The position numbers were made by a program, and so were the translations under genes. Positions 1 to 9,030 of a DNA stretch of 49,588 nt are shown here, one piece after another. Source of the DNA: Candidatus Aenigmatarchaeota archaeon (GTDB taxonomy: Archaea; Aenigmatarchaeota; Aenigmatarchaeia; QMZP01; QMZT01). The stretch covers positions 1 through 49,588 of the forward strand of contig JAFGDH010000001.1 of assembly GCA_016932215.1 (NCBI GenBank), in the 5' to 3' direction. How positions within the stretch are numbered: the first letter of the stretch is position 1; each line of letters opens with the position of its first letter. The notes beneath the pieces were generated by a model. The model worked only from the letters and a program-made list of their open reading frames with translations. It ran no database searches and had not been told where the DNA came from.

Positions 1-533
1 ATTGGTAATCCCTCAAACCAACCCTCCATTGGGCAGTTCTCGAACATAGCTTCCCGTCCGTGGTCCATGGCGTGTTTTAACAGATCAGGAAATACTTTCC
101 CGTATTCTATCAGACTTTCATCCACCGTTTTGGTCTGGTTCCTGCCCGGGAATATGCCTATGTGCTTGACACCCAGTTTCTCCGCCGCCAAAACGAGATT
201 CTTAAAGTGGCTATGGAAGTATTCTCTTTGTGATGGATCAGCGGTTAGCATGTTCTCGTAGAATGCCAGTGAAGATATTCCATTCATGCCGAATTTCAGG
301 ATTGTTGAATTGATATCGTCTGCCATCATTTGCGTGAAATTCTTCGCATCCCCCAGATGGTTTGCTATGTATGCCGCTTCGCCTTCTCCTCTACTGGTTT
401 CTTCCGGCCATGCCGCTAATTCCAGATATTCGAATTCGTTTTCCCCTCCGAACTTGGCAACCTCTGCCAAACTATGGTCTGCCAGGGGTACTGTCAAAAA
501 ACCGATAGGTACAACCTTCTTTTCACTCCCCAT
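1..533 (-). CDS. Sugar phosphate isomerase/epimerase-like TIM-barrel protein (3' end outside window)
   Basis: The reverse-strand frame opens at the ATG at 533 and runs off the window edge, so only about 177 N-terminal residues are present. The start is preceded by a strong Shine-Dalgarno-like GGAGGG at 541-546. The protein begins with a beta strand (GFLTVPLAD), then a segment (EFEYLELAAWPEE) typical of the xylose isomerase-like / AP endonuclease 2 TIM-barrel family. Later blocks (KHIGIFPGRNQTK, REAMFENCP) match the beta strands carrying metal ligands in that family. Such proteins isomerise or epimerise sugars or sugar phosphates; the substrate cannot be told. It lies downstream of pheST on the same strand with an 87-base gap holding AT-rich, TATA-like sequence, so it may have its own promoter. 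The family is fairly sure; the exact role is unknown. Confidence 0.75.
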   Translation of the reverse strand, partial: MGSEKKVVPIGFLTVPLADHSLAEVAKFGGENEFEYLELAAWPEETSRGEGEAAYIANHLGDAKNFTQMMADDINSTILKFGMNGISSLAFYENMLTADPSQREYFHSHFKNLVLAAEKLGVKHIGIFPGRNQTKTVDESLIEYGKVFPDLLKHAMDHGREAMFENCPMEGWFEGLP

Positions 534-620
534 AATCAACCCTCCTAAAAATTTAAAACAAATATATGTAACTGTTTGTGAAAATAATTATAAATGGAAA
601 GTGTTCCATACAAGTAGAGT

Positions 621-2291
621 TCATTTTTTCATCACCGAAAATAAATCGGTAAGATTAATCTCGAAGCACGTAACAGGCACTTCGATGCCCCAGTTCTCCA
701 GCACCTGCGGGTGGACTTCGCCTATGTATGCAATACCCTTTCCATTAACGTAAACCCTTCCTGTCCTTCCTGGTATGAATGAAGGGTGATCCTTCTCCTT
801 TATCTCATATCTGATCCCTAGATAATCCATCAGAAAATCGAGATTTTGCTTCGCCTGTGTGAACCCGGCGTCCTTTCCCGCGAGACCCCATGCCAGCCTT
901 GTGGGGTTAGAACTCATTGTTTCCCTTTGGCTGTCAGGTATCACGACTTCCCCTACCTCGAATATTCTTTGCGGGTATTCTTTCTTCTTGTTCCTGCTGA
1001 AGAATTCAATGAGGGATGGGATTAACCATGTCCTGAAGATACACCAGTTATCGGAAACGGGATTCTCAACCTCCACCACGTTCATGTCTTCCAGGTTCAT
1101 TCTTTCGATTAGATTTTCTTTGTTGGTGAGGTAATAAGATAATATTTCCTGGGCACCCGTACCTATCATCAGATTCCTTATCACTGAAGAGAAAACGCTC
1201 GTTTCGGTCTGTGATCCTGTTGTGGGTATTTTCGGGATGGCTGGTTTTATGTTGTTGTACCCGTACCTTATTATTATGTCTTCAACAACATCGGAAGGAT
1301 GCATTATGTCCTGCCTGTATGACGGGTATTCGACATCAACATTGTTGCCGGAAATATTCGCATTGAACCTGGCCCTTGAAAGAAGATTTTTTATCTCTTC
1401 CTTTTTCATGTCGAGTCCTGACCTCTTTTTTATGTAATCCAGATCAACCTTAATCCTTCCTCTTTCCATTACAGGGGTCACGATCGTTTTATCAGGGAAT
1501 ACAACATCCACGCTTTCGATCGTTCCTCCCCTGTCTGCCATTGCAGCAACCATTATATCGAGGGCAGGCATCTGGAATTTCATGTCGAAACCGGAACATT
1601 CTATGAACACGTCCCTGGTCTCTGAAGTGACCTTCCCCGTGTAATTGGAGTTTATTATCGGAGGAAGGGAAAGAACGTTTTTACCTGCATCTATGAAAAC
1701 CGGATATTTGTCCATCCCTTCCAGCAGATGCCCGTATTCCTGCCCCTTCGGATGCTGGAGAAGTATCTGCCTAAGATCGAGTTCTTTCTCAAAATCTAGT
1801 GGAACGAATTTGATCTCTTCGGGCGGGAATGCCTTGAATGTTATGGGGGATTTTATCTTGTGCATGTCGTATATGCCCAGCGCGACCTCCTTTCGTTTTC
1901 TCCCGAACGTCTCGCATACCTTCTCCTGTAGCTGGATCATTTGCATAAGGGTTTCTTCGTCTATGTTCAGGTTTCTTACGACGGCGCAGACGGTTATCGG
2001 CCTGATGTTCTTCAGGTTCCTGTCAACTATTACCTTTATCCCGGATTTTTTGATTTTGTAATCCGGTACGCCTCTTTCACTAGAAACCTCGGTCCTTATC
2101 TCCCTGGCTATGCCTTCCGTTGACCAGAGATCAGGCCTGTTGGTGTCCGCTATCTCGATCTTTACCCTGTCACCTTCCACGTTTTCTATCTCCCCTTTCA
2201 CGTATTCCAGATATTTTTCAAGATCTTTCATGCTTATCTTTTTACCGATAAGCATCTGCAGGTCTTTCATTGATATTTCAATGGTCGGCAT
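621..2291 (-). CDS. pheT: Phenylalanyl-tRNA synthetase beta subunit
   Basis: This is the beta subunit of the alpha2-beta2 phenylalanyl-tRNA synthetase, which charges tRNA-Phe in the cytoplasm. The 556-residue length fits the compact archaeal and eukaryotic form, which lacks the bacterial N-terminal tRNA-binding-like extension. The start is the ATG at 2291 (MPTIEISMKDLQMLIGKK); a longer open frame upstream lies inside pheS and is not credible. The N-terminal domain contains ADTNRPDLWSTEGIAREIR, typical of PheT, followed by a B5-like region and a catalytic-like core (PQRIFEVGEVV near residues 455-470). The pheS stop (TGA, 2293-2291) shares a base with this start, so the pair is translationally coupled. 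Confidence 0.95.
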   Translation of the reverse strand: MPTIEISMKDLQMLIGKKISMKDLEKYLEYVKGEIENVEGDRVKIEIADTNRPDLWSTEGIAREIRTEVSSERGVPDYKIKKSGIKVIVDRNLKNIRPITVCAVVRNLNIDEETLMQMIQLQEKVCETFGRKRKEVALGIYDMHKIKSPITFKAFPPEEIKFVPLDFEKELDLRQILLQHPKGQEYGHLLEGMDKYPVFIDAGKNVLSLPPIINSNYTGKVTSETRDVFIECSGFDMKFQMPALDIMVAAMADRGGTIESVDVVFPDKTIVTPVMERGRIKVDLDYIKKRSGLDMKKEEIKNLLSRARFNANISGNNVDVEYPSYRQDIMHPSDVVEDIIIRYGYNNIKPAIPKIPTTGSQTETSVFSSVIRNLMIGTGAQEILSYYLTNKENLIERMNLEDMNVVEVENPVSDNWCIFRTWLIPSLIEFFSRNKKKEYPQRIFEVGEVVIPDSQRETMSSNPTRLAWGLAGKDAGFTQAKQNLDFLMDYLGIRYEIKEKDHPSFIPGRTGRVYVNGKGIAYIGEVHPQVLENWGIEVPVTCFEINLTDLFSVMKK

Positions 2292-3808
2292 CAGAAAAAC
2301 CCCCTCGACGATCTCAGATAACTCAGGTCTCTCGTGAAAAGTTCCCTGATATCCTTTATATCGAGTTTCATCATCGCGAGCCTGTCTATCCCGAAACCCC
2401 AGGCTATTACCGGTTCCTTTACACCGAGAGGTTCGCTGAGCTCCGGCCTGAATATGCCCGCGCCCGCGAGCTCCATCCATCCTATTTCCGGATGCTTTGC
2501 GGATATCTGGACAGAAGGCTCTGTGAACGGGAAGTAATCCGGCAAGAATTTCACCTTCTCTATCCCGGTCATTTCAAAAACGAATTGCTTAAGCAAACCG
2601 AGAAGATGCCTGAAATTCAGGGATTCACCGACCACGAATCCCCCGAGCTGATTAAACTCGACGCCGTGATTGCTGTCTATAACATCCGGCCTGAAGCATC
2701 TTACCAGCGAGAAATATTTTCCCGGTATCTCAACGTTCTTTGAAAGGTATCTCGGGGATATTGCAGTATCGTGAGCCCTTGCCACCAGCTGGCTGGCGGT
2801 CTTCTCGTCCCATTTGTATCCCCATCCGCTCGATCCCGTCTTCCACCCGTTTTCGTGTGCTCCTTTGACCCTTTTTACAACTTCCTCTTTGGGAAGCCTG
2901 CCGTACCTGTTGTTCTTTATCTTATAGCTGGCACTCCAGTCCCTCGCCGGGTGATTTTGCGGCTGGAAAAGAGCATCGAAATTGAAAAATTCCAGTTCGA
3001 TAACAGGTCCTTCCATTTCCCTGAATCCCATCTCAACCAGCTTTCTTCTGGCATTTTCAATGAACTGCACGTATGGCTGTTTCTTACCCGCGAATATTTT
3101 CGGAACGTTTATCTGAACATCATATCTTCGGAACTTTTTCCCTTTCCATGAACCATCTTTTATGATACCGGGTGTGAGCCTCTCTATCATGGATTTTGAA
3201 CCCTTCACTTTCCTGAATTCTGAAATAAGTTTTTTACCTTCTACCGTACAAATCCAATATTTTAGTTTTTCCACATCCCTCTTGATGACCTTCTTTCTTT
3301 TCATCAGATTCGACACTATCGTTTTTTCTTCCCCGCCTACCGATGATACATCGAGGGGGAGTTTCGAAAGGAATGCCTCTTCCGGGAATCCCCGTTCAAG
3401 CAGTTTTCCTCTTTCCGATGTGGGTTCAATTTTATCCCCGACAACAGAAATTGCATACTTGCCTTTGAGAATGCCTATGCATTTCACCATCTCATTGTCG
3501 TCGAGACCGGTCTTTTCTTTCAATTCTTTGTAGCTAATTTCTCCCCTCAGCGCTTCCAGAAACCTTTTCTCCGGGAGTCCGGATTTGAGGTATTCCTCCC
3601 CGTTGGAATCCAGGCTTATGATTTCTCTCGAGACCGAGCTTATCTTTATCATTTTTTTGTTTTCCATCCACTGAAGGGCGCGCATGGCTTCCACTTCCTT
3701 CAGTCCGGATTTTTTCGCCAGTTCCTTAAGTTCCATTTTTTCTTCAAGAAACGGGAGTATCTTTCTCTCCAGTGGGTGGAGTGATTCGATAAGCCTCATA
3801 GTATCCAT
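2291..3808 (-). CDS. pheS: Phenylalanyl-tRNA synthetase alpha subunit
   Basis: This 505-residue catalytic alpha subunit of PheRS is a class II synthetase of the archaeal type. Residues 1 to about 150 form tandem winged-helix domains (HPLERKILPFLEE, MELKELAKKSGL) used for tRNA contact. The catalytic domain follows, with the motif 1 region MGFREMEGPVIE, then NFDALFQPQNHPARD, motif 2 (YFSLVRCFRPD) and motif 3 (GFGIDRLAMM). Two in-frame ATGs exist, at 3808 and 3799 (MRLIESL); the first is reported, the second is equally possible. It heads the pheS-pheT operon, in the order usual for archaea when the genes are adjacent. The short divergent gap to the methyltransferase gene holds a TATATAAAA-like sequence. 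Confidence 0.95.
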   Translation of the reverse strand: MDTMRLIESLHPLERKILPFLEEKMELKELAKKSGLKEVEAMRALQWMENKKMIKISSVSREIISLDSNGEEYLKSGLPEKRFLEALRGEISYKELKEKTGLDDNEMVKCIGILKGKYAISVVGDKIEPTSERGKLLERGFPEEAFLSKLPLDVSSVGGEEKTIVSNLMKRKKVIKRDVEKLKYWICTVEGKKLISEFRKVKGSKSMIERLTPGIIKDGSWKGKKFRRYDVQINVPKIFAGKKQPYVQFIENARRKLVEMGFREMEGPVIELEFFNFDALFQPQNHPARDWSASYKIKNNRYGRLPKEEVVKRVKGAHENGWKTGSSGWGYKWDEKTASQLVARAHDTAISPRYLSKNVEIPGKYFSLVRCFRPDVIDSNHGVEFNQLGGFVVGESLNFRHLLGLLKQFVFEMTGIEKVKFLPDYFPFTEPSVQISAKHPEIGWMELAGAGIFRPELSEPLGVKEPVIAWGFGIDRLAMMKLDIKDIRELFTRDLSYLRSSRGFF

Positions 3809-3855
3809 AAATCTATATAAAAGTTAACAAATTAAAAAGATTTGTGAGGGCGGAT

Positions 3856-4596
3856 ATGGACACTAACAAATATAACGAGATTTTTTATTCTGACATATTC
3901 GGTAAGAAGTCGACGAAATACTACAAAATACAGAAGAAAAAAATAGAAATAATAATGAAGATGTTCGAAACCCATCGGAACGGGAGGATTCTTGATGTTG
4001 GCTGCGGTGACGGGCTCATATCTTCCATGCTCGCCAAAAGAACCGGCGCCAAAGCATATGGTCTTGATATAAGCAAAAACTCCATAGAGAAGGCAAAAAC
4101 CAGGGGGGTGGAAGCGGCGGCGGTTAACATAGACAGGGACGGAATACCTTTGCCTGAAAATTACTTTGACGGTGTTCTTTGCGGGGACATAATAGAACAC
4201 ATATACGATACGGAAGGTCTTATAGAGAATGTCAGGAAGGTTCTGAAACCGAATGGTTATGTCGTCATTTCGACGCCAAACATAGCTTCATGGTATAACA
4301 GGTTTTTCCTCATGATGGGACTCATGCCAACGTGGATAGAATCATCATCGAAGACATTCACCGGCAATCCCTTCATAAAGGAGGGGGTTGGTCATATACA
4401 TGCCTTCACAAAAAGATCCCTTACGGAGCTTTTGAAGCTTAACGGCTTCAGAATAGTGGAGACCAAGGGAAGTCCCGTGATGGGTGACGGTACGAGATCA
4501 AAAACGAAGGAAATGATATGGAACACTGTTGATTCTGCCATATCAAGGGTTACTAGCTGGTCGTCAACAATAATAGTTAAGGCCAGAAAAAAATAA
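3856..4596 (+). CDS. Class I SAM-dependent methyltransferase
   Basis: The protein has the Rossmann-type SAM-binding motif I (ILDVGCGDGLISSML, near residues 43-57), an acidic motif II end (AYGLDIS), and the post-I sequence FDGVLCGDIIEHI characteristic of methyltransferase family 11/23 proteins. A C-terminal cap (HIHAFTKRSLTELLKLNGF) is common in enzymes acting on lipids, quinones or small molecules. The substrate cannot be read. The ATG at 3856 is preceded by GAGGGCGG; a GTG at 3844 would add four residues. A TATATAAAA box at about 3814-3822 lies roughly the right distance upstream. The next gene encodes a UbiA-like prenyltransferase, which makes a polyprenyl or membrane-lipid substrate thinkable, but this is only context. 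Confidence 0.85.
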   Translation: MDTNKYNEIFYSDIFGKKSTKYYKIQKKKIEIIMKMFETHRNGRILDVGCGDGLISSMLAKRTGAKAYGLDISKNSIEKAKTRGVEAAAVNIDRDGIPLPENYFDGVLCGDIIEHIYDTEGLIENVRKVLKPNGYVVISTPNIASWYNRFFLMMGLMPTWIESSSKTFTGNPFIKEGVGHIHAFTKRSLTELLKLNGFRIVETKGSPVMGDGTRSKTKEMIWNTVDSAISRVTSWSSTIIVKARKK

Positions 4597-4678
4597 TGAC
4601 GTATAACGATATGTGTTAAAAAAGTCTCACGAAAGAAATAAATAGGATACCAGATAAAAATTATTCTGTGGTGTGGGG

Positions 4679-5698
4679 ATGTTACTAAAGATTTTGTTCA
4701 ACAGCATAACGATAAGCCTCCCGAAGAACATAATACAGTTTCTTCTCGGGGTCATTCTGTTCTGGTTTGTTATCGGTGTTCCTGATACATACATCACACT
4801 CATTGCCATGGCCGGGTTCATAATAACATACTCCTGCGTTTACCTTTTCAACGACATTTTTGATTACAAGGAAGATATGGGCGACAAGGAAAAGATGAAG
4901 TGGAAGCCCATAGCCAGCGGCCACCTTCACATCGAGCACGCAAAGGGCCTGGCGTTAGCATTCGCGTTCGTGGGCATGGTAATTTCATTTTTCGTCAATG
5001 AATGGTTTTTTGCCATCATGGTGATCATGCTTTTCCTGAACATGCTCCATTCATCCCCCCTGACCAAATTCAAGAAGGGTCTTTATAAAACTACGATAAA
5101 CATGACAGCGATAGAATTCCTGAAATATTCATGCGGTTGGTTCGCGCTTACCACAAACATATCCAGATTCCCTTTCTGGCTCATACTGGCATTCTCGGTA
5201 GTTTACACGACGAGTTACATAATATACAAATTCAAATTCAAGGGCAAGGTCATAAAGGAAAACAAAAAACTGTTCTGGGGGCTTGGTATACTCGGCGTGG
5301 TATCATATCTAGTATCACTGATCCAGTATGGATTTCCCCTGACACTGATATTCCTTGTCCTGGCACCGCTGGTGATATTGATCATATTCAAATACATGAA
5401 CGTCGAGGTTCACAGGATAAGCAACATGATAATGATAGAGTACCTACTTCTTCCCCTGGTTATAATATGCTTCGTTATCCTTACCGTTCCGATGGTAGGG
5501 AATGCCAACGACCAGATAGCGGACAGCCTGACAAACATATCGGACAGGATAACCGATACGATAACCGAAAACATTCCGGATACGGTGATGAGACCAATAG
5601 AAAACCTTTCGGTAGAACTGGAAAGATACGAGACACTGGAGGATATCATCAGCGAGGTAAACAAGACGATATCAAATATAACCGATCCGATCATATAA
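4679..5698 (+). CDS. UbiA-like membrane prenyltransferase with hydrophilic C-terminal tail
   Basis: This integral membrane protein of 339 residues has about eight hydrophobic segments. The aspartate-rich NDIFDYKED motif at residues 58-66 and the nearby KWKPIASG match the first Mg/polyprenyl-diphosphate site of the UbiA family, whose members prenylate quinone heads, sugars or glycerol lipids. The second Asp-rich motif expected near the cytoplasmic end of TM5-6 is not obvious, so activity is less certain than fold. Residues about 274-339 form a polar, amphipathic tail with four N-X-S/T sequons (N286, N309, N328, N333). The start at 4679 is preceded by GGTG at 4670-4673; a GTG at 4673 is an alternative. 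Its end overlaps the convergent PHP gene by 8 bases. Confidence 0.7.
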   Translation: MLLKILFNSITISLPKNIIQFLLGVILFWFVIGVPDTYITLIAMAGFIITYSCVYLFNDIFDYKEDMGDKEKMKWKPIASGHLHIEHAKGLALAFAFVGMVISFFVNEWFFAIMVIMLFLNMLHSSPLTKFKKGLYKTTINMTAIEFLKYSCGWFALTTNISRFPFWLILAFSVVYTTSYIIYKFKFKGKVIKENKKLFWGLGILGVVSYLVSLIQYGFPLTLIFLVLAPLVILIIFKYMNVEVHRISNMIMIEYLLLPLVIICFVILTVPMVGNANDQIADSLTNISDRITDTITENIPDTVMRPIENLSVELERYETLEDIISEVNKTISNITDPII

Positions 5699-6362
5699 TT
5701 CTGTATCTTCTGAGTGACGTCTTCAGGTGAGGTTTAATACCCGAGCATTTGCCGTCCGCCTTCGTTTTCCCTTCCCTCACCGCTTTCAGAATATCATTCC
5801 TGTTCCTGGCGGAATCTATGACAGTCCACGCGTTCCCGAATTCCTCCAGAAAATGAGCGTCGGAACTAGCTATCATCGGTATATTGTTTTTTTGCGCGAA
5901 TGAGAGATTCTTTTTGTTAAAGGAAGAAAACATAGTTCTTGAGTTGAAGACCTCTACCGCATCTATGTAATTTAATATTTTCAGGGAAGAATTACCGAGA
6001 CCCTTTCTGAATCTGTCGAACGGATGGGGAAGGATGATGAACCCCCCCTGTTCCCTGACGAGTTTGCATGCTTCCATGGGACTGAGTTTTTTGGGTATTT
6101 CCTTGGAAATGCCCAATGCTATTATCTCCCCACCTTTGACGCGTATCTCCTCACCCCTGAATAAAATAAGGTCCTTGTATAATTTTTTCGCCTCACTTTC
6201 AACCTCCCCGAACCCGTCGATGGTGTTGTGATCCGTTATGGCGAGTATGTCAATTCCCATCACCTTCGCCTTCAAGACAAGGTCTTTTGGTTTTATGTTG
6301 GCGTCCCTGGAGTGATACGTGTGAACGTGGAAGTCTGCCTTTAGCATAATATTATTCTTCAT
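5691..6362 (-). CDS. PHP-domain metal-dependent phosphoesterase
   Basis: A 223-residue stand-alone PHP domain. The metal-site motifs are all visible: HVHTYHS near residues 12-18, DHNT near 43-46, a GEE at the third strand, a conserved HP (ILPHPFDRF) and SSDAH near 166-170. Stand-alone PHP proteins of this size hydrolyse phosphoesters such as nucleoside bisphosphates or oligoribonucleotide ends; the substrate here is not determined. An in-frame ATG at 6347 (MLKADFHVHT) starts immediately before the first motif and may be the real start. It is convergent with the UbiA-like gene (8-base overlap) and divergent from glyS. Confidence 0.88.
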   Translation of the reverse strand: MKNNIMLKADFHVHTYHSRDANIKPKDLVLKAKVMGIDILAITDHNTIDGFGEVESEAKKLYKDLILFRGEEIRVKGGEIIALGISKEIPKKLSPMEACKLVREQGGFIILPHPFDRFRKGLGNSSLKILNYIDAVEVFNSRTMFSSFNKKNLSFAQKNNIPMIASSDAHFLEEFGNAWTVIDSARNRNDILKAVREGKTKADGKCSGIKPHLKTSLRRYRII

Positions 6363-6426
6363 GGAAAACTAATAAATTAAACTAATAAATCTTATTGGAT
6401 AAATCATTTACCATAAAAGGGATGTT

Positions 6427-7920
6427 ATGAACAAATACAAGGAAATAACCGAATTTGCAGACAGGAGGGCTTTGTTTTTTCCCACGGCCGAGATACATTC
6501 GGCTTTGTCCGGGTTCTGGGATTTCGGTCCCATGGGAGCCGCCCTCAGGAGGAAGATAACGGAGCTGTGGAGAAAGGAGATTGTGAAAAAAGTTGATTCT
6601 GTCGAAATAGAAGGCTGCGTCATTCTTCCCAAACAGAATTTCGAGGCTTCCGGCCACCTTAAGAACTTTGTGGACCCGCTGGTTCAGTGCAAGAAATGTC
6701 ACAAGATATTCAGGGCAGACAAGCTGATAGAGACTGAAACCGGCAAGGAGGTCCCGGAGGCGGCCGGTACAAAGGAGTTCGACGGAATAATAAAAAAAAA
6801 CAACATAAAATGCCCCGCTTGCGGGAAAGAACTTGCAAATGTAAAGAAGTTCAACATGATGATAGGACTTTCAGTAGGTCCGGTCTCGAAGGAGTATAAT
6901 GCTTTCCTAAGGCCTGAGACCTGCCAGAACATATTCACTTCCTTCCAGAAGATATACAAAAGCTCCAGGGTTTCACTGCCCCTTGGCATTTCCCAGATCG
7001 GTAAGGCATTCCGGAACGAGATATCACCCAGGCAGACACTCGTCCGTTTGAGGGAGCTTACACAGCTGGAGACGGAGATATTCTTCAACCCGAAGAAAAT
7101 AAACGAAGTTGAAGAGTGGGACAGATACAAAAATCACATGCTGAGACTGAAATTGCTGAAAGAGAAGGATACAAAATCCTTTTCCTGTGAAGAGGCGGTG
7201 AAAAAGAAGCTGGTGTCAGGTAAACTTGTAGCATATTATCTTGCCATAACACAACAGTTCTTCGAGAAATGCGGGTTTTCCCCGGAAAACTTCCGTTTCC
7301 GTGAACTAGAAGACAAAGCCAAGGCATTCTATTCAAAGGAAACCTGGGATTTCGAGGTCAAAAGCGAGGTAGGCTGGCTGGAGCTCGTTGCCAACAACTA
7401 CAGGACTGATTATGACCTAAGTTCGCATCAGAAGGTTTCCGGAGTGGACCTTTCAGTGGTGGAGGATGATGAAAAATTCATACCACATGTGTGGGAGATA
7501 TCGATGGGGCTTGACAGAATATTCCTTTACGTCCTTGAAAACTCCCTCGCCACGAGGGACAACAAGCCAATATTCAAATTCCCTTATTATCTGAATCCCC
7601 TGCACGTTGTTGTTCTTCCGCTGGTCAGAAAGGACGGCCTTGACAAAAAATCAAGGGAGATATCAGAACTCCTAAAGGAAAGATTTGACGTTAAATATGA
7701 CGAAAAGAGTTCCATAGGAAAGAGATACGTGATATATGACCAGTTTGGTGTTCCTCTAGCGGTAACAGTCGATTATGATACGATGAAAGAAGACACTGTT
7801 ACGCTCAGGGACAGGGACACCCAGAAACAGGTCAGGATCAAAATAAATAAACTCCCGGAAGCAATTGAAAAGTTCTTCAGCGGTGAAAAAATAGAGAAAC
7901 TGGGAAATATTATAAAATAA
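6427..7920 (+). CDS. glyS: Glycyl-tRNA synthetase (alpha2 type)
   Basis: This 497-residue class II synthetase charges tRNA-Gly. The start region ALFFPTAEIHSALSGFWDFGPMGAALR is the typical N-terminal signature of homodimeric glycyl-tRNA synthetases. A zinc-knuckle-like insert has CKKC at 88-91 and CPAC at 129-132. Motif 2 appears as IGKAFRNEISPRQ near 191-203, and motif 3 as SMGLDRIFLYVLE. The C-terminal anticodon-binding domain (LHVVVLPLVRKD onwards) includes KRYVIYDQFGVPLAVTVDYDT. It is shorter than many archaeal GlyRS (about 570 residues), suggesting trimmed insertions. GGGATG lies just upstream of the ATG. The stop is only six bases from the convergent CBS gene. Confidence 0.95.
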   Translation: MNKYKEITEFADRRALFFPTAEIHSALSGFWDFGPMGAALRRKITELWRKEIVKKVDSVEIEGCVILPKQNFEASGHLKNFVDPLVQCKKCHKIFRADKLIETETGKEVPEAAGTKEFDGIIKKNNIKCPACGKELANVKKFNMMIGLSVGPVSKEYNAFLRPETCQNIFTSFQKIYKSSRVSLPLGISQIGKAFRNEISPRQTLVRLRELTQLETEIFFNPKKINEVEEWDRYKNHMLRLKLLKEKDTKSFSCEEAVKKKLVSGKLVAYYLAITQQFFEKCGFSPENFRFRELEDKAKAFYSKETWDFEVKSEVGWLELVANNYRTDYDLSSHQKVSGVDLSVVEDDEKFIPHVWEISMGLDRIFLYVLENSLATRDNKPIFKFPYYLNPLHVVVLPLVRKDGLDKKSREISELLKERFDVKYDEKSSIGKRYVIYDQFGVPLAVTVDYDTMKEDTVTLRDRDTQKQVRIKINKLPEAIEKFFSGEKIEKLGNIIK

Positions 7921-7926
7921 ATTATT

Positions 7927-9024
7927 TCATTTTCTGCGTAAGCGGAAACTCGATCTTCCTAACTTGTTTTCAATTTCTCTTTCTATTTTGCCCAGGAATT
8001 TTTTCATTGCCTTGGTGGAGTCCCACTCGTAATCGTTTGCGTGAAAACTGCCTTTCCCGGTTTCTATCCTTCCGTGGACGGAGTATTTCATTCTCTCCCC
8101 GCCTTTCCTGTGCTTGGTTACGTTTATCGCCAGATAATTCACGCTTGTTTTCTTAAGAATCTTGCCAATGGAATTATTTATCATCTCGTCTATCTTCTCC
8201 TGTATGAATTTGTCCTCTTCCTGGAGCCCGCTCACGCGAATGTAAAGGGTTTCCATGGACCTGCCTATCAGCTTGAATATGTCCTTTGGGGTTATTATGC
8301 CCATGAATTTCCCGTTCTTTTCAACAACAACCGTCTGTATATTTTTCCTTTGTATGGAATTCACGATCTTTTTCACGCCTTCCTCCGGCCCCACTCGCAT
8401 GAAATCCGTTTTCATGACGGAAGAGACGCTTATCCCCCTGACGCTTATCTTTTCCCCTCCTTTCTCTCCCCTGCTTAGTCTCTTTTTGGACATTACGGCT
8501 TTCAGCAAAGAGATGGAATCCACTATCCCGACCACACTGGAACCGCTGTCCAGAACCGGGATTCTGGAAAGCGAAAAATCCCTCATTATCGAGATCGCGG
8601 TGGAAAAGCTGTCATCCGTGCTTATGCAGTACGGGAAAATCATGAGATTTCTCGCTTTTTTACCGGAAAAAACATCATCCTTTATGAATTTCAGAAGAGC
8701 CTGCTTCCTTACCATGTAAACATCCTCCCCATGCTTTACAGGAACGGACTTGAGATCGCTTACGAGGACGTAGTTTATCAGGTCTGCAACGGGCGTGTCT
8801 GCGGGGAACGGGGTAATTTTATGGATGAAATTGGATATTTTCACCTTGTCCGGATTGCTTATGCTTCTTTTGGCGATTTCATCAGCGGTAACTATGCCCA
8901 GGAAGTCCCCGTTCCAGACAAAAACTTCATTCACCCCGCCCTTAATCATTCTGGAGGCTACGTGGGAAAGACTGTCGTCTGGCCTGACCTTTAATGCTGG
9001 CTCCAAAACACCCTTTAGTTCCAT
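7927..9024 (-). CDS. Four-CBS-domain protein with C-terminal HPF/RaiA-like ribosome hibernation domain
   Basis: Residues 1-255 contain four CBS repeats, at about 4-53, 62-114, 125-176 and 200-252, each ending in a strand-helix such as FLGIVTADEIAKR or FMGIITPKDIFKL. CBS pairs bind adenine nucleotides and act as energy sensors. Residues 259-358 differ: a strand LYIRVSGL, a long helix, strands with VNYLAINVTKHRKGGERMK and KYSVHGRIETGKGSFHAN, then a helix AMKKFLGKIEREIENKL. This beta-alpha-beta-beta-beta-alpha order and the basic C-terminus match the HPF/RaiA (S30AE) family, which binds the decoding centre of idle ribosomes. The gene follows rps17e by six bases on the same strand, supporting a ribosomal role. 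The fold assignment of the last domain is by pattern only. Confidence 0.75.
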   Translation of the reverse strand: MELKGVLEPALKVRPDDSLSHVASRMIKGGVNEVFVWNGDFLGIVTADEIAKRSISNPDKVKISNFIHKITPFPADTPVADLINYVLVSDLKSVPVKHGEDVYMVRKQALLKFIKDDVFSGKKARNLMIFPYCISTDDSFSTAISIMRDFSLSRIPVLDSGSSVVGIVDSISLLKAVMSKKRLSRGEKGGEKISVRGISVSSVMKTDFMRVGPEEGVKKIVNSIQRKNIQTVVVEKNGKFMGIITPKDIFKLIGRSMETLYIRVSGLQEEDKFIQEKIDEMINNSIGKILKKTSVNYLAINVTKHRKGGERMKYSVHGRIETGKGSFHANDYEWDSTKAMKKFLGKIEREIENKLGRSSFRLRRK

Positions 9025-9030
9025 ATTATA

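Noticed and set aside
286-753. Open frames opposite real genes, such as the forward one over the TIM-barrel/pheT junction
   Set aside because: They lie antisense to well-supported coding regions and show no family pattern; regarded as shadows.
2291-2480. Longer pheT start inside pheS
   Set aside because: Would add 63 residues of low-quality sequence; the ATG at 2291 gives the normal archaeal N-terminus and overlaps the pheS stop.
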